From Phoenix dactylifera (lineage: Eukaryota > Streptophyta > Magnoliopsida > Arecales > Arecaceae), in assembly GCF_009389715.1 (NCBI RefSeq), contig NW_024067852.1:186001-250000 (forward strand): a stretch of DNA of 64,000 nucleotides, written 5' to 3'. Made by a program: the position numbers and the translations under genes. Under the pieces are notes generated by a model that saw only the letters and a list, made by a program, of their open reading frames with translations, searched no databases and was not told the origin of the DNA. This document shows positions 47,401-59,379 of this stretch, one piece after another; position 1 is the first letter of the stretch; the number at the start of each line of letters is the position of its first letter.

Positions 47401-50400
47401 CTTGTGCATGTATGTATCTTATTACAAGGCATGGAATTTATTGATATTTTATGGCAGAAAGAAAGAAAGAAGAAGTGGGATGAGAAAAATCAGGAAGCAA
47501 TTTCAGAGGCTCTAAGGCATCTGAATGAGTTTGACAAGGTTTTTATCAATTTCTCATTCCTTTTCCTTTCAAAATGAAGAATATGCAGCCAAAGCATTTA
47601 TATTTTTGCAATGTAATATATTTGTAATGAGATGTAGCGACATATCTATGAAATGTGTGTTAGTACATGCTTCCATTTATTTCAACCCTTTAAGTTACAA
47701 ATAGATTCAAGCGCCATCTCTATATAAAGGAAACGTACTGGGCATCCTTTTTCCTTAAAATGCATTAAAACTGTTAAGTAATGCAATTATAAAAAAGGTT
47801 TCAATAATCAATTAGATGGGGGAAGGGGGGGGGGGTTGTTGGTTGGGTAGGTCTTGGCCATCATGTCTTGTTCTTGTGAGAATTGGGACGGGGGCGGGAC
47901 CTTGAAACCCTCGGTCCCTTGCATGTGGGGCTTCCCTATCTCGTGGAAACACCGGCTGGGCTGATTTGCAGAGAAAGCACATCCGCCACTGCTTTGCCCT
48001 CTTTCTCTCTCTCCTGGTCTGGTGCTCAGCTCTTGCTGTTAGGTTTGTGAAAGCACATTCCCTTGGTTAAAGGGTCTGCTCTTGTTGCTAGGTTCGGAAA
48101 AGCACATCCCTTAGCCTTCTTTTTTTTAATTTATTTTTAACAGGGCCTCTGCCTCTTTCAAAGTTGGACCGGGGCCCGCTGTCCCACCTAGCATATTTGA
48201 TAGGATGATCATGGGAGTGGACAGGATGGAGTGGCTATGGGATGTTCCATTCCATGGGGAAACCAAGACTCCCCCATCCCCCGGAATCTAGAACTTCGAT
48301 TATAGGAACTAATAATTTGTATCTCAGCAAATTTCTTAATTATTACGATTCACTGGACCAATGAAGTCCGGCTGTTGGCAGTGATTAAAGTCACTGAACA
48401 TTGGAAAGATGATGACAGACTTGTTCCTTTGACAGATTGGAGGAAAAAATATGGTTGCAGTTGTATGTAAGGCAAATGCATATTCAATTTTTTATCAAAT
48501 TGTTCCATTCTCTTCTAAAAATTAACTTTGCTTTAAGATAATCATAAACTAAATATGAGATTTAAAATTTGAGAAGATATCTAATGTGGGCACCTTTTAG
48601 CAATAGCAAATTTTGGAAGATTAATTCATCCGAGAGACTTTACGAAATTGTCAACTTGACGGGACTGAACATTGAGAAGATGATTGTTGTTCTGATGGGT
48701 GGCATTGTCTCCTTAAGTATAGAGTGAAGTTTATGATTAACAGGATTCTGAACGTACTTTTGGATGAGTCTTGAAGACTCTAATGATACTTATTTAAATG
48801 TCCTCTGGTTCTTATTTGAATCTTCATAACTTCATGTGCTTTATTGGGACAAGCTTGTTTCTTTCAGTGACTTGAAGGAGGAAAAAATATGGTTGCAATT
48901 ATGCACAAACCAGATGCAAATTTTCTTTTTGGATCAAGCTGTTCCTTCTCTGTTAATGATTATGTTCACTTGAAGCTAATCATAAGCTAAAAAATGATAA
49001 ATACAAATTTGATATAAGTATGTGCTAGCATTTTATTTTTGGTTGGGAGACGAGCATATTAAAATATGAGAAAAGTACAACTATATGGATGCTAACACCT
49101 TTTAGAAATAGCACACAGCAGCAAATATGCTATGTTAATGCCTATGAAACTGTCAAAATTTTCAAAAAGTGGCAGCTGTATGCAGGTGACTGGGACAATG
49201 CATAGTGCATATGTGCTTGGTGTATTAGAAATACTAAAATGTTAAATAGAAAAGATAACCGAAGGAAAAACAATGTGTAAATATTTAGAAAAATAAGAAA
49301 ATAATAATTATTACAGTTTCACACTTTTTTGAAAGGCTCATTAGTATTCTTTGACATGTTAACGTAAAAATTTACAATATTCCCCAGAGTTTTATTGTTG
49401 CCTTTCAAATATGTTAGTGCAGCGAAACCTATCAATTACAAATGAAGAGGATAGGGAAGGAGTAGAATACGTACTGACCAGCATAGGGCTCAGAATGCAT
49501 ACACAGGCTGCTTGAGCATATGCGAGCAACTTGTGGCCAATAATGTGGTTTTCCCATGATGCTGTGAAGTCACGAAACCACATCCACATATGCAACGAAG
49601 CTAAGCATATTTTAAGACAGTGACTAATGCAAGTTTTAGTTAAAATATTATTCTAGGGCTATGCAAAACTTTTAGTAATCATGATATAAACACCAGTTAC
49701 AACTTTTGATGAAGTTGCTTTGGTACATGTATCTTAACTTTTTTAGCTCTATCTGTGATATATGTTCCAGGGGGATGTGTAAGAATGTAACCTGCTTATG
49801 GCTGTGATTGCATCCGTAATTCATAATAACATCCTTAAACTTGTTTGGCTCAATTTGCCAAAAATACTTCAGGGTAATGTGCAACAATTCTGCATATGTC
49901 AGGTTTCCGTTAGTCTCATGCTATTTGTTTTGATATCTTTTTCATTTACAGACTTTCCAGTCTTCATAGGAACGCGCAGTCAATTTGATAGCTGAAAATT
50001 GGCTGCATTTCTATATCATGCACATGTTCTGACATATTTCATGACATTTAATTTGCCTATGCTTCAACTTCTCTGGATAAATAAGCTCGTTTGGTCAATG
50101 TCTATTTGCAGAAATATGGTAAAACAGAAGATTTGAAGCAAAAAAGGGCTCGTGAAGACCTTCAAGATAGGCTCGATTTCCTAAGGAAACAAACTGAAGT
50201 AAGAGAACATATCTTTATATGTCAACAATGTTTTTCTTACTAGCTGCTACCTTCTAGGGAAGATTCTCATTTTTATCCATTTTAGAGCTATGATGACAGG
50301 GGCCCTATAATTGATATTGTTGTTTGGCACGATGGCGAGGTTTGGAGGGTTGCTGTTGACACACAGAGTCTCGAGGATAGCTCAGAGCATGGAAAACTGG

Positions 50401-53400
50401 CTGATTTTGTTCCTTTGACAAACTACAGGTGTGCATCGATAACGTTTTTCTAAAACCTATTCATAACCTTAAGCCGTGTTCCTGATGTTTCCTGTTTCAG
50501 CAACAAGAATAGTACTTTCTTTCCGTGTCATTGATCACATTACAATGTTCATGTAAATATTGCTACTGAGACTCATTTTTTATTTTGGGTGTGTGACCTG
50601 GGTAATGAAGCTATCATGTTCTATGTTTTATTAGGTTGCGTTCTGTCATATTATGTTGGGAAACTTTGTTTAGTTCTAGTTTATAGTTCCAAATGTTTTG
50701 AGCTGTCTTCATCACTAGCAGCTGCAAGTCTGCAACTATGATGATCACATTCTTCGTACATGAAAAAACATTTTTGTACATGAAAGCATGTCCAACCGAT
50801 GTCTTGCTTCAAGATTTTGGGAATAGTTGTGTTTTGATTTTATTGTTCTTTGGTTCTGATTTGGCTAGTTTTCAATAATGTATTAGTCATAGATGCCCGC
50901 GATATCTTGATTTAACCTGCTAGAAGTGGCCAAAGAAGCAAATGTGCACCTTAGCATCCTCAAATGCAATTGCTGTTCCTGTGGTCATTGCTCTTAAGTC
51001 CATTGTTGCACTTGAGCCCAGGATATCTCGATTTGCCAAGCAGATTCAATTGATCTAACGGAGTATCTGGGATCTTACCAATAATATTAGTGATCTCTTC
51101 TTTCTTTTGGTATCTCACTGTTTATTTGTGGTGCGAATCTATGTCACACATCATATGTTATTATAATATCTATTATTCATACCTGTGTTTCATGTACTCT
51201 AATGCACAGTTCTAGCTTGGTATGCCTGTGATGCCTACCATCATACAGTATGTAAATATCGAAGGTTTCTACCTTTTTTTTCCTCATATTCTTATGCACC
51301 ATTCTAGGTTGATGTTGACCTTCAATGCTGATGTACAGCAGTAACCTCTCTTCATGCGAACCCTATCATGCTGCGAGATCCCAACTTATTCGAAGATGTG
51401 TAACTAACCCTATCATGCCCTGAGATTCCCACTTTTTCGAAGTTGTGTTACCATCATGGATGATGAAATATCACTAATATTAAAACATCTTTTAAGGAAA
51501 TCATAAGATCAAACGTAACAATAGCGAAAATTTTATCATTGTCCAAATTTCATAAAAATCCGTATAGACATGTAAAACAACTCATCACAAAAGCAACTAA
51601 AGAGAACATTATATCTAAATGTCAATTTCAAAACATTGACTCTTGTTCTTTAAACAAGTCCATAGGGATCTTACTAATCACCGTGAAAAATTATATAATA
51701 AATAAAGTAACCTAGAAAGCTCCACAAGCAACTCCTACCATGACCAAAGGACTTAAGGGTGCATAGGAAACAAATGACTCGAACACATGATCAAAATATT
51801 AAAAGAAGGAAATTCATTGAAATTACTTTTCATGGATTCCAAAAAAAGTGAAGTTTTAGTAATATTAAGTAGTTGGATAGTGTTCAAAGTTCAAACACAA
51901 GTTTAGAGAAGAATCCAAATAACTTGCACAAAATCATAAGTTGAATCCTAATTCAAAATTAAATGACCAAAGATAGTTTATATTGAAAACTCTTATATTT
52001 CACATAGTATTTTCTTACAAAGTCTCACTTATGCCTTGAGGCCACATAAATCCTCTTTGCAGACAAGGCGACATAAAATCCTGATCAGTAAATTGGATGA
52101 GGCCACATAATCCTCCCCAGTGAATCGTTAAGCCAAATGAGGCCATATAAATCCTCCATGCTAATGCAGATGAGGCCACATAAGATCCTTAGATCCACAT
52201 ATACCACTTGGCAAAGGTTCGACATATCCCCATCCATAAATTTGAATGAGACCATATATACCAGCTAGCAAGAGGTTCGAAGAAATCCTCATTGATAATT
52301 TGAATTAGACTGGATATACCACCTGACTAGGAGTCCACATTTGTCTTTCACATTTGCTATTATTTCCTATTTATAAACATCGCCAATGCCTTACAAAACA
52401 CTTAGAAAATGCTGCAATGAAATCAAATTGTTGCAGGAGCTTAAAAGCAGTTGATTTTCGAGTCATAACATTTATATACTCATTCCAAGATATCAATTCA
52501 AAATCTAGAGCTTCCGTATTAATACCAAAGCATAATTTCAAATTAACACAGCACCCAATTTCACAAGAAAGAAAAGATCAAATGTCTTTCAACATATTGT
52601 AGGTTTCAAGTCACTAAACAAACTAAAACTAAACCTTATTAGACAATCCAATAGCTCAAAAGAAGTCCTAAGTTTGAAACAACATTGTGGTTTAAAACCT
52701 TTTTATGTATTCAAACTGAATCAAAATTTGAAAGACAGAAACTCTGAGCTTTAAAAACTAGTTGAGGCTTTATAGTTCTTCAAACAACTTTTAGGTTTAG
52801 AGTTGACTATTCAAAAGAATAAGTCCCTTCAAAAATACAAAGCTTAATTCAAGATATGGAAAGATGACTTGGAAAGAAAACCATAAATATTGAGAAAGAA
52901 GCTTTATGTTAGAAATCCAAAATAGTGTAGAAAAAACTAACCAAAATCTTAAATGCAAATTCAAGGAGAAAGGTTTCCTGAAAAAGAAAATCATCAATTT
53001 TGGAAAAGATGGATAGTTTAGAACTCGAAACTAAGCATAAGTGGTCACAGGACTCAAAACACAGATAATATCCAAATTCAAAGACATGGAGAGAAGTTTA
53101 CTTATGTAATGAAGAAAGTAAATACACATATCTTATCCAAGCTTCCCATCTTCTTCTTCTTCTTCTTCTCCTCCTCCTTCCTCTTTTCTTCTCATCCCCC
53201 TTTCCTAGGTTAGCCACTCTTCTTTCCTCATCCCCTGCTTGCTCTCCTTGTCTCTATTAATAGGAAAGGTAGGTCAGTTCAGACAGGGGGGCCACTTTGT
53301 CAGTTCCACCCTAAGGTGGTTCTCTTAGGTCGGCTAGCAGTCTAAAGGACTATAAGGTTAAGTTGGTTAGATCTAAATCACTATTGTAATGACGAACAAA

Positions 53401-55638
53401 CTAATAAATAGATAGATAATAGACTAATAATGTTCACTTCTTCCTTTTTACTCCCTTCTATTTCCATTTATTTAAGACATTACATGTAAACAACAAACTA
53501 CTTAAAAATTCTAATTTCTTAAATAAAAAAGTTGATTTCCCAACTTTAGTTTAAAACCCTATTTTTTACACGGGTAAAAGTTTCAACTTTCAGATAGTAA
53601 GGTGTTTTTTAAAGCTTAAGAAGTTTCATAAATTTTATTGTATCTAAACATTGCTAAAACCCAAAAATCTGGTAAGAAGTATGCTGTCTGTAAAACATAT
53701 TATCTAAAATGATGCTTGATCGCCAAGGTTTGTTGTATGAACGTCCACCCTCTTGTACTAGGTACACTGTACCATATTGATATGGTACTATATGGTATTG
53801 ACTATCGAGGTTCGATTCGGTATACGTGTAGAATCGGGCAAGTATCCTGTACCACCTGGTTCTATGTTGTAGTGACCTTTGCCGCTTACTTTTGGACAGT
53901 ATCATGACTAGGCATGAGAAAATACTGTATTGGTACAGGGTGCATACCTTAATGTACCAATTGTACTGGTAAGGTACCCATATGGTTGCTGGTACCAATA
54001 TAGTGAACCTGTTGACGACACTTACTGCTTCCACAAAATTGGTCCTTTCAAGGGTTACATTCGCATACACATGTATACATATGTTCACAAATATGTATGC
54101 ATTTGTGTGTTTGTGTTTCTAGTTACAGGTGCACTTGTTGGAAAACTATTGTTCCTTTTCGAACCCTAAAAGACACTTTCTAGTTATAAATACTTGTATA
54201 AGCATGAGTTATGTGTGCAGGGTTGTTAGAAAACTATTTTGCCCAAGATCCGCCGTACCGGATCCGGTAGGCGTACCGGTTGCCTACCGGACCGGTACGG
54301 TTCCGGTTCGTACCGAAACCGGACGGTACGAACCGGAAAGCTCTTCCTCGCCGGAGCCGGGAAAGAAGAAGAGAACCAGAGAAATCGCGGGGAAGAAAGG
54401 GAGGAAGACTACCTTCGGCCGCCATCGGAGAGCCGTGGAGGAGCGTCGGAGGCCGGTGGGGGGCGGGGGAACCCGCGGGGGCGCGGCGGAAGCCGAGGCC
54501 ATCCACTGTTTCGAAAGAAACCGATTTGCCGACTTCACTTAAAATCCCTAAATTAAAAACCGTGGCCGCGTCCCTTATTTCTTTCGAAACAGTGGACGCG
54601 ACCGCGACCTCGGCCTCCGCAGCACCCCCGCGGGTTCCCCCGTCCCCCGCCGGGCTTCGCCGCCCCCACCGGCCTCCGATGCCCCTCCGTGGCTCTCCGA
54701 TGGCGGCCGAAGGTGGTCTCCCTCCCTCTCTTCCCCGCGCTCTTTCTTTTTCTCTTCATCTTCTTCGTCTCCGGCACGGAACCGGCCTGTACCGGTTTCC
54801 ACGGCTCCGGCGTACCAGTAGCTGGCCGGACCGGTTTGTATCGGCCGGTACGGGCCGGTTTGGCATACCATGATTTTGCCTTTTCAAACACTAAGGAGTA
54901 AGGACACACTTTCAACTATTCATTATTTTGATTTTGGTTCTGGAGTTTGGACAAAACATCAAAACCACGAAAGCAAAAGAAAGAGTTTTATAAAGGTAAA
55001 GATAACCAAAATTTATAAAACCTTTACCAGTGTTGCACAAATTATACCAATACCCAATGATGTTTTTCATAAAATACCAAGAAACAAAAATTTTCCTTCA
55101 ATATCTAAAATATATAATTTGATGTATTGAGAACCATCTTGTGATATATTCTTCTATGCGATCTATTTTGAAGTTCCTTTCTCTTGCTGCAAATTATTCT
55201 CAAATTATTGATGAAAAATTTGGCTTTGTCAATTAGGTTCATCTGATAGGAGTTGCCATTTGTTTGGAAATTAATGTGCAGGATTGAGCGAAAATTTGGC
55301 ATATTTAGCAAATTGGATGCTTGCTCTTTTGTTGCTAATGTTTATAATGAAGGAAATCTTGTAAGTATAGTAACAGATTGCTCACCACATGGTACCCATG
55401 TTGCCGGTATTGCAGCTGCTTTCCATCCTGAGGTATTACAGACAATGTGGTTATTTCTTTACCTTTTTTAATGCAATATTACATGTAATTTTCTAAATAT
55501 AGGATTGTCATACAGGAACCGTTGCTAAATGGAGTTGCACCTGGAGCCCAGTTGATTTCTTGTAAGATAGGAGATACACGCTTAGGCTCAATGGAAACAG
55601 GAACAGGTTTGATAAGAGCATTAATAGCTGCAGTGGAG
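44424..55638 (+). CDS. TPP2: Tripeptidyl-peptidase II, first nine exons (gene runs off the window)
   Basis: Exons, all GT-AG: 44424-44613, 45697-45775, 45884-45957, 47247-47356, 47458-47538, 50112-50198, 50286-50428, 55282-55432 and 55516-55638. Phases agree throughout, giving 346 residues of a protein usually near 1,300. TPP II is a giant cytosolic subtilisin-type serine protease that cuts tripeptides from N-termini, downstream of the proteasome. Seen: [18 protein letters not shown], the catalytic Asp motif as IFDSGVDP across the exon 1/2 junction, the insert with [20 protein letters not shown], and the catalytic His motif [11 protein letters not shown] in exon 8. Exon 9 ends GSMETGTGL then IRALIAAVE. 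The catalytic Ser exons are not in the window. The start at 44424 is chosen because the TATA box lies at 44268. The exon 4 acceptor (47246/47247) is less certain, since its first residues (RKLALNPSW) diverge from the family. Introns 5, 7 and 9 are large. Confidence 0.93.
46490..46640. repeat. Degenerate minisatellite in TPP2 intron 3
   Basis: Units of about 28 bp of the form CAAGGGAAGTTGTGCATGGGGAT with TAGCTAC, most regular in the last three copies (46549-46635), with longer decayed units before. Confidence 0.65.
48370..49020. repeat. Diverged direct duplication in TPP2 intron 5
   Basis: The segment from GGAGGAAAAAATATGGTTGCA near 48440 recurs near 48880. About 130 bp follow in parallel order in both (GTTCC, AATCATAA and CTAAA landmarks). 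The first copy is preceded by GACTTGTTCCTTTGACAG, which resembles the end of exon 7, so the unit may descend from an exon duplication. Confidence 0.5.
53715..54010. repeat. AT-rich member of the ACCGGTAC repeat family
   Basis: It begins with a CCAAGGTTTG-like end and is filled with TACCATATTGATATGGTA, GGTACACTGTACC and AGGTACCC palindromes. It is the same kind of sequence as at 62.7-63.1 kb. Confidence 0.55.
54248..54866. repeat. Foldback element: inverted repeat with arms of about 270-290 bp
   Basis: The left arm (about 54248-54520) and the right arm (about 54578-54866) are reverse complements with scattered mismatches, around a 57-bp AT-rich loop. Matching landmarks are GCCGCCATCGGAGAGCC on the left against GGCTCTCCGATGGCGGC on the right, and CGAAAGAAA against TTTCTTTCG at the loop. 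The outer parts consist of TACCGG/CCGGTA palindromes. Both arms are very GC-rich. When transcribed as part of TPP2 intron 7 it would form a long hairpin. Confidence 0.85.
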
Positions 55639-56445
55639 GTAACTGAAATCTTTGAAGTGTTCACTTTAACTTTTGCAGTTACAATGAGGATTGTTTGTGT
55701 TACTATGAAAATTAATTAACTATTTTTTCTGATAATGAATTGTTCAATAGATGATCTGGAACCCCCTCTTTTCTTTCTAGTAGAACCCCTTATCACCAAA
55801 ATAAAACCTTTTGTTGGTCCTGGCAGAGTAGGGTATCATTATAGTTACAGAAATGTTTAATTGGTACGGCAGTTTTTTTCCCCCCAAAGGAGTGGTTTCT
55901 GCAGTAGTGGCCACTGTCTATTGATAAGCATTTGCTCATGTGGACCATAATTCACTCCATCATGTAGTAAACTTTTTATGCATGCCATAATAACAGGGGC
56001 ACTAGGCAGATCTTGTACATACAATGATAACTCTGGTCTTTATATCAGGCATTGTTCTGATGTTGACTGAGATTGATCTCCATCAGATGGGAGATATACT
56101 TCAGCTGTGGTGCTTTTATAGGAAGCAAACCTCCAAGATGGGGAAGCTAAAAGGAAAGATTCACCGACAGAGATCTGTGTAAAAGCTGAATACAGGAAGC
56201 AGCCGGCAACATTTGCATGCTGACAGGACTTCAAATTCTGTTATGACAGGATTTGGACTTTGAAATCAGCAAACTACTACAATTGTTTTCTGATAATTTA
56301 AGGCCTATTTGATGATGTTGCTGTTTTTATGTTTTTGTTTCTGGACAAATTGCTAAAATACCACATGGAGATTGCTGTTGAAGATATCATCTATGCAGAA
56401 CTTTTGCCATTCTTTGTGTTTGTTTTCACATTTTTTTGAAAGTAG

Positions 56446-56690
56446 ACCTGCCCAATAGGCGGACTGGCCAGGTTTAGGCTGGGCTCAGTCCAAGATATAA
56501 TAAAATTAGTTAGGCCCGGGCCAGACCGGCCCAGCCCGGCCTTCGGGCCTACTTCCCAGGCTCGAGCCTGGTACTTACTCGAGCTTCAAGCTACGGGCCC
56601 GGTCCGGCCTTCAGGCCTACATCCCAGGCTCGTGCCCGGTACTTACTCGGGCTTCAACTTACGGGCCCGGTATTGGGCTTCCTTAATCTT
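56446..56690. repeat. GGCCCGG repeat with two units of about 70 bp
   Basis: Two tandem units share CGGGCCTAC/CAGGCCTAC, then CCCAGGCTCG, GGTACTTACTCG and GCTTCAA in the same order. A looser relative lies at about 62190-62300. This is dispersed repeat sequence of unknown class. Confidence 0.65.
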
Positions 56691-56936
56691 TTTTTTCAAT
56701 TAAAAAAAAAATGAAAAGATCGGGGAATTCCAAGTGATTCTCGCTGCAGAATTTTGTCGAATAGCTTGGGAGTGTTTGTGTCCTTTCTTGGGCTCCACCA
56801 TTACCATAGTAATTGTGTCCTGCTCCACTAGCCTTGATGCAACCTGCTTAAATGCCCACCCAGCCACCAAAGGCAGCTTATAAGAACTAGACGATACACC
56901 TTGATTCATGCTCATATTGAAAAGTTGAAGAAAAGA

Positions 56937-57362
56937 ATCTCCATGTATTACTTATAAGTACCCACTTTGGGGCTCTTCTTGTAATCATACTTGAGATCCT
57001 TGAGTAGTGAAAATTCTACTATATGAATTATTCTTCTTTTGCCTTCTTTCTATTCTCTTTGTCCTCCCTTCTGGTGGATTCCTAGGATTTGGGAGCGAGC
57101 ATGTAAGAGCTGTATCATTGGAATGACTAGCCAGAGTGGTGTTTTTTAGCCTCGAAAGAGAGTGATCCATCCCTGCTCCTCTTCCATCTACGCTCCACCC
57201 TTGTTTAAGCCTATTGGCTTACGAGTCACTGCTGCCTTTAGGTTCTAATCTCTTGTGTTGTACATGCTGAGTGGGGTTTCTGCCTTGCCACAATCGGTTG
57301 CACGACATGCCCTTTCGTCCTTCGACTTTTTAGTCCAAGTTCAATACCTCATCGGGGTTAGT
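56937..57362 (+). repeat. 5' LTR, lacking its 5' part
   Basis: Aligns by eye with 60329-60780: CTCCATGTATTACTTATAA, GATCCTTGA, GTGAAAATTCTA and CCTATTGGCTT occur in the same order. The first about 245 bp present in the 3' copy are absent here and are replaced by unrelated sequence, so the left end was lost. Confidence 0.85.
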
Positions 57363-57377
57363 TGGTATAGATCACGG
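57363..57377 (+). other. Primer-binding site
   Basis: TGGTATAGATCACGG directly after the LTR is a mutated form of the initiator tRNA-Met site TGGTATCAGAGC. Confidence 0.7.
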
Positions 57378-57384
57378 TTTCAAG

Positions 57385-58640
57385 ATGCCGGCCCACCGCC
57401 GCAACATTGAAAAGCATGTTGAACGTGAGCAAGATCTGTGAGACATTGAATCGGATGAATTGCGTCATCGGCTTCAACAACTCCAACAAGAAAATTAGCA
57501 ACTTCGACAACTTCAAAAGCAATGTGAATGCTGACATCTTTAGGGTTCCAGTCACTACAACGAGCAGTCCAATAAAGAAGTCGAAGATTTTAATTCGTTC
57601 TACAACAAAAAAGCATCTTCATCGAGTGAAGAAGATGCTCGTCACCAACGCGAACGAAGACCACATTGCAACCATTGTGACTTTGGCATCAAAATAGATA
57701 TCTCTGACTTTAAAGGATGCCTACAACCTGACGAGTTCATTGATTGGCTTAACATTGTTGAATGAGTTTTCGAGCTTAACGATGTTTCCGGCGATCTATG
57801 TGTGAAGCTAGTTTTCATCAAGCTTAAGAAGTATGCATCAATTTGGTGGAAAAATCTGAAGCGACAATGTGAGTATTAAGGATGTGGCAAGATTTGAACA
57901 TGGGACAAGATGTGTCGTGAACTCAACTGTAAGTTCCTCCTAGAAGATTATTGTTGGAATAAATTACTTAAGCTCCACAATCTTCGGCAGCATGACATGA
58001 CCGTAGAAGAATATAAAATGGAATTTGACCTACTCCTCATGATGTGCGACATCAAGGAGCCTGAAGAGCAAACTATAGCACAACATCTTAGACGATTGAA
58101 GCTAGAAATTAAGCGAGTTGTGCGACTCCAACCCTCCTGAACGATGTGATATAATTGGCAACAAAAGTCGAGAAGTAGCCACTAAAAACAATGAATTCAC
58201 ACTTTCCGAGGTATAGAGGCAGAGTGTCCAATCGAGAGAGTTTCGTGTTGAAAACATTGGCACCCTCCAAAGCTAACACCTTCCAACCATTTCTAGAAGA
58301 AGGACAAGGCCATTCTTTGCAACTGCAGCTATTCCAACACTGTCGCCTTGCAAGTGTTTCAAGTCCCAAGGTTTTGGGCATATTGCAGTTTATTGTTCAA
58401 ATAGAAAGCTTGTCTCTTTGGTGGAAGAAGAATTATGTGCTGAAGAGGAAGAAGATCAGCCAGTCAAGTAGGATGAGGAAGGCCCAAGCGAGGAAGAGTT
58501 AGTGCATCTTGATGAAGGTGAAGCTTTGGTGGTCCACCCTAGCTTGAATACAACCGTAGGAGCTGATGAAAAAGATTGGTTATGCCACAACATCTTCAAC
58601 ACTAAATCCACTTCACATGTCAAGATGGAGGAATCCAGAT
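57385..58640 (+). pseudogene. Ty3/gypsy gag remnant
   Basis: It starts MPAHRRNIEKHVE, with stops soon after. The retrotransposon gag domain is clear at 57680-58138: DISDFKGCLQPDEFIDWLN, then KLHNLRQHDMTVEEYKMEFD, then CDIKEPEEQTIAQHLRRL. A zinc-knuckle remnant near 58352 reads CFKSQGFGHIAVYC, with Ser in place of the second Cys of the CX2CX4HX4C pattern. Several stops and frame changes make it non-functional. Confidence 0.85.
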
Positions 58641-58670
58641 AAATTTTAACATCCTAAGGTACCTTATGCA

Positions 58671-58930
58671 TGTGAGTATTTACTTTCAGCATCAGAGTCA
58701 TCAAATGTTGCCGATCATGGTCTAGATTTTGGGTTGGTAGTGTTGGGTACATTAGACAATGAGCACTACTTACATCTTGCTAAAAAACAATATCAGGGTG
58801 TTGTGTCTCCTAGGCATTCAATCAGCAATCCAGTTATCGGACTGATACCACATCATAATGGAGGTGAAATTGATCAGAATCCTTATGAAGAATTTGAAGA
58901 CAGATGCAAGGAGGTCTACTGTATTGAGAT
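58671..58930 (+). pseudogene. Host-like fragment: kinesin-7 (NACK-like) tail region
   Basis: One frame runs from GLVVLGTLDNEHYLHLA through VSPRHSISNPVIGLIPHHN to DRCKEVYCIEMNE. The CKEVxCIEM string is a mark of plant kinesin-7 (NACK-type) C-terminal regions, and this is not a retrotransposon sequence. The assignment rests on recalled family motifs and is weaker than that of the second kinesin fragment. Confidence 0.55.
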
Positions 58931-59120
58931 GAATGAGAAACAGAAGTGAAAATTCAAAACCTTTCTTGATTAAAAGCAACAAAAATCTGGTACAGCTAAG
59001 TATAGATTCTTTCAAGCATGAATGTGAATGAGAAACAGATGTGAAAATTCAAAACCTTTCTTGATTAAAGACAACAAAAATCTGTTACAGCTAAGTATAG
59101 ATTCTTTCAAGCGTGAATGT
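58931..59120 (+). repeat. 95-bp tandem duplication
   Basis: Units 58931-59025 and 59026-59120 both begin GAATGAGAAACAG and end with a GAATGT string, with few differences. The duplication ends exactly where the xylosidase-like fragment begins. Confidence 0.9.
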
Positions 59121-59276
59121 GTTGATGCACTCTCCATGACCTTCGTAAAACTGCAGCCAGTAGATGAATTGGGCTACCCTGGAAGAGCCTACAAGTTCTT
59201 CAATGGATCCACCTTGTATCCATTTGGCAACGATCTGAGCTGTACAAATTTTTCCTACAGAGTGGGTTTAACTTAG
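59121..59276 (+). pseudogene. Host-like fragment: GH3 beta-xylosidase
   Basis: The frame contains PVDELGYPGRAYKFFNG and STLYPFGNDLSCTNFSYRV. GYPGRxYKF followed by YPFGYGLSYTxF is the conserved C-terminal part of plant GH3 beta-D-xylosidases. The fragment keeps one open frame and ends in a stop. The enzyme's catalytic domain is absent. Confidence 0.75.
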
Positions 59277-59379
59277 AACTTAGAAGTCTATAGAGAAGAA
59301 GTTGGCTTTCAATCAAAATTGCCTATCAACTCCCTATAAATAGTCCGCATATGTTCTGCCATGTTCTGTTGTTTTGATT

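Larger units (their letters stand above)
50429..55281 (+). other. TPP2 intron 7 (4.9 kb), TE-derived content
   Basis: No exon is recognised. From 52024 to 52330 the phrase GAGGCCACATAAATCCTC recurs about five times in decayed form. A TTC/TCC-rich stretch lies at 53150-53200. From 53.7 to 54.9 kb copies of the ACCGGTAC repeat family are present. The middle part (51.4-53.5 kb) resembles old retroelement sequence but has no coding motif. Confidence 0.5.

Noticed and set aside
52024..52330. Recurring GAGGCCACATAAATCCTC phrase as a CRISPR-like array
   Set aside because: Copies are decayed and irregularly spaced in a plant intron; it is degenerate repeat sequence, not a CRISPR array.
54234..54915. 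Several overlapping frames of 90-197 codons
   Set aside because: All arise from the two arms of the GC-rich inverted repeat and have no protein family signature.
56040..56234. 64-codon minus-strand frame containing ISVGESFLLASPSWRF
   Set aside because: Protein-like composition but no family recognised and no splice context; left uncalled.
56700..56915. 71-codon minus-strand frame containing KLPLVAGWAFKQVASRLVEQ
   Set aside because: It looks protein-like and might be another host fragment, but I could not assign a family and it lies outside the LTRs.
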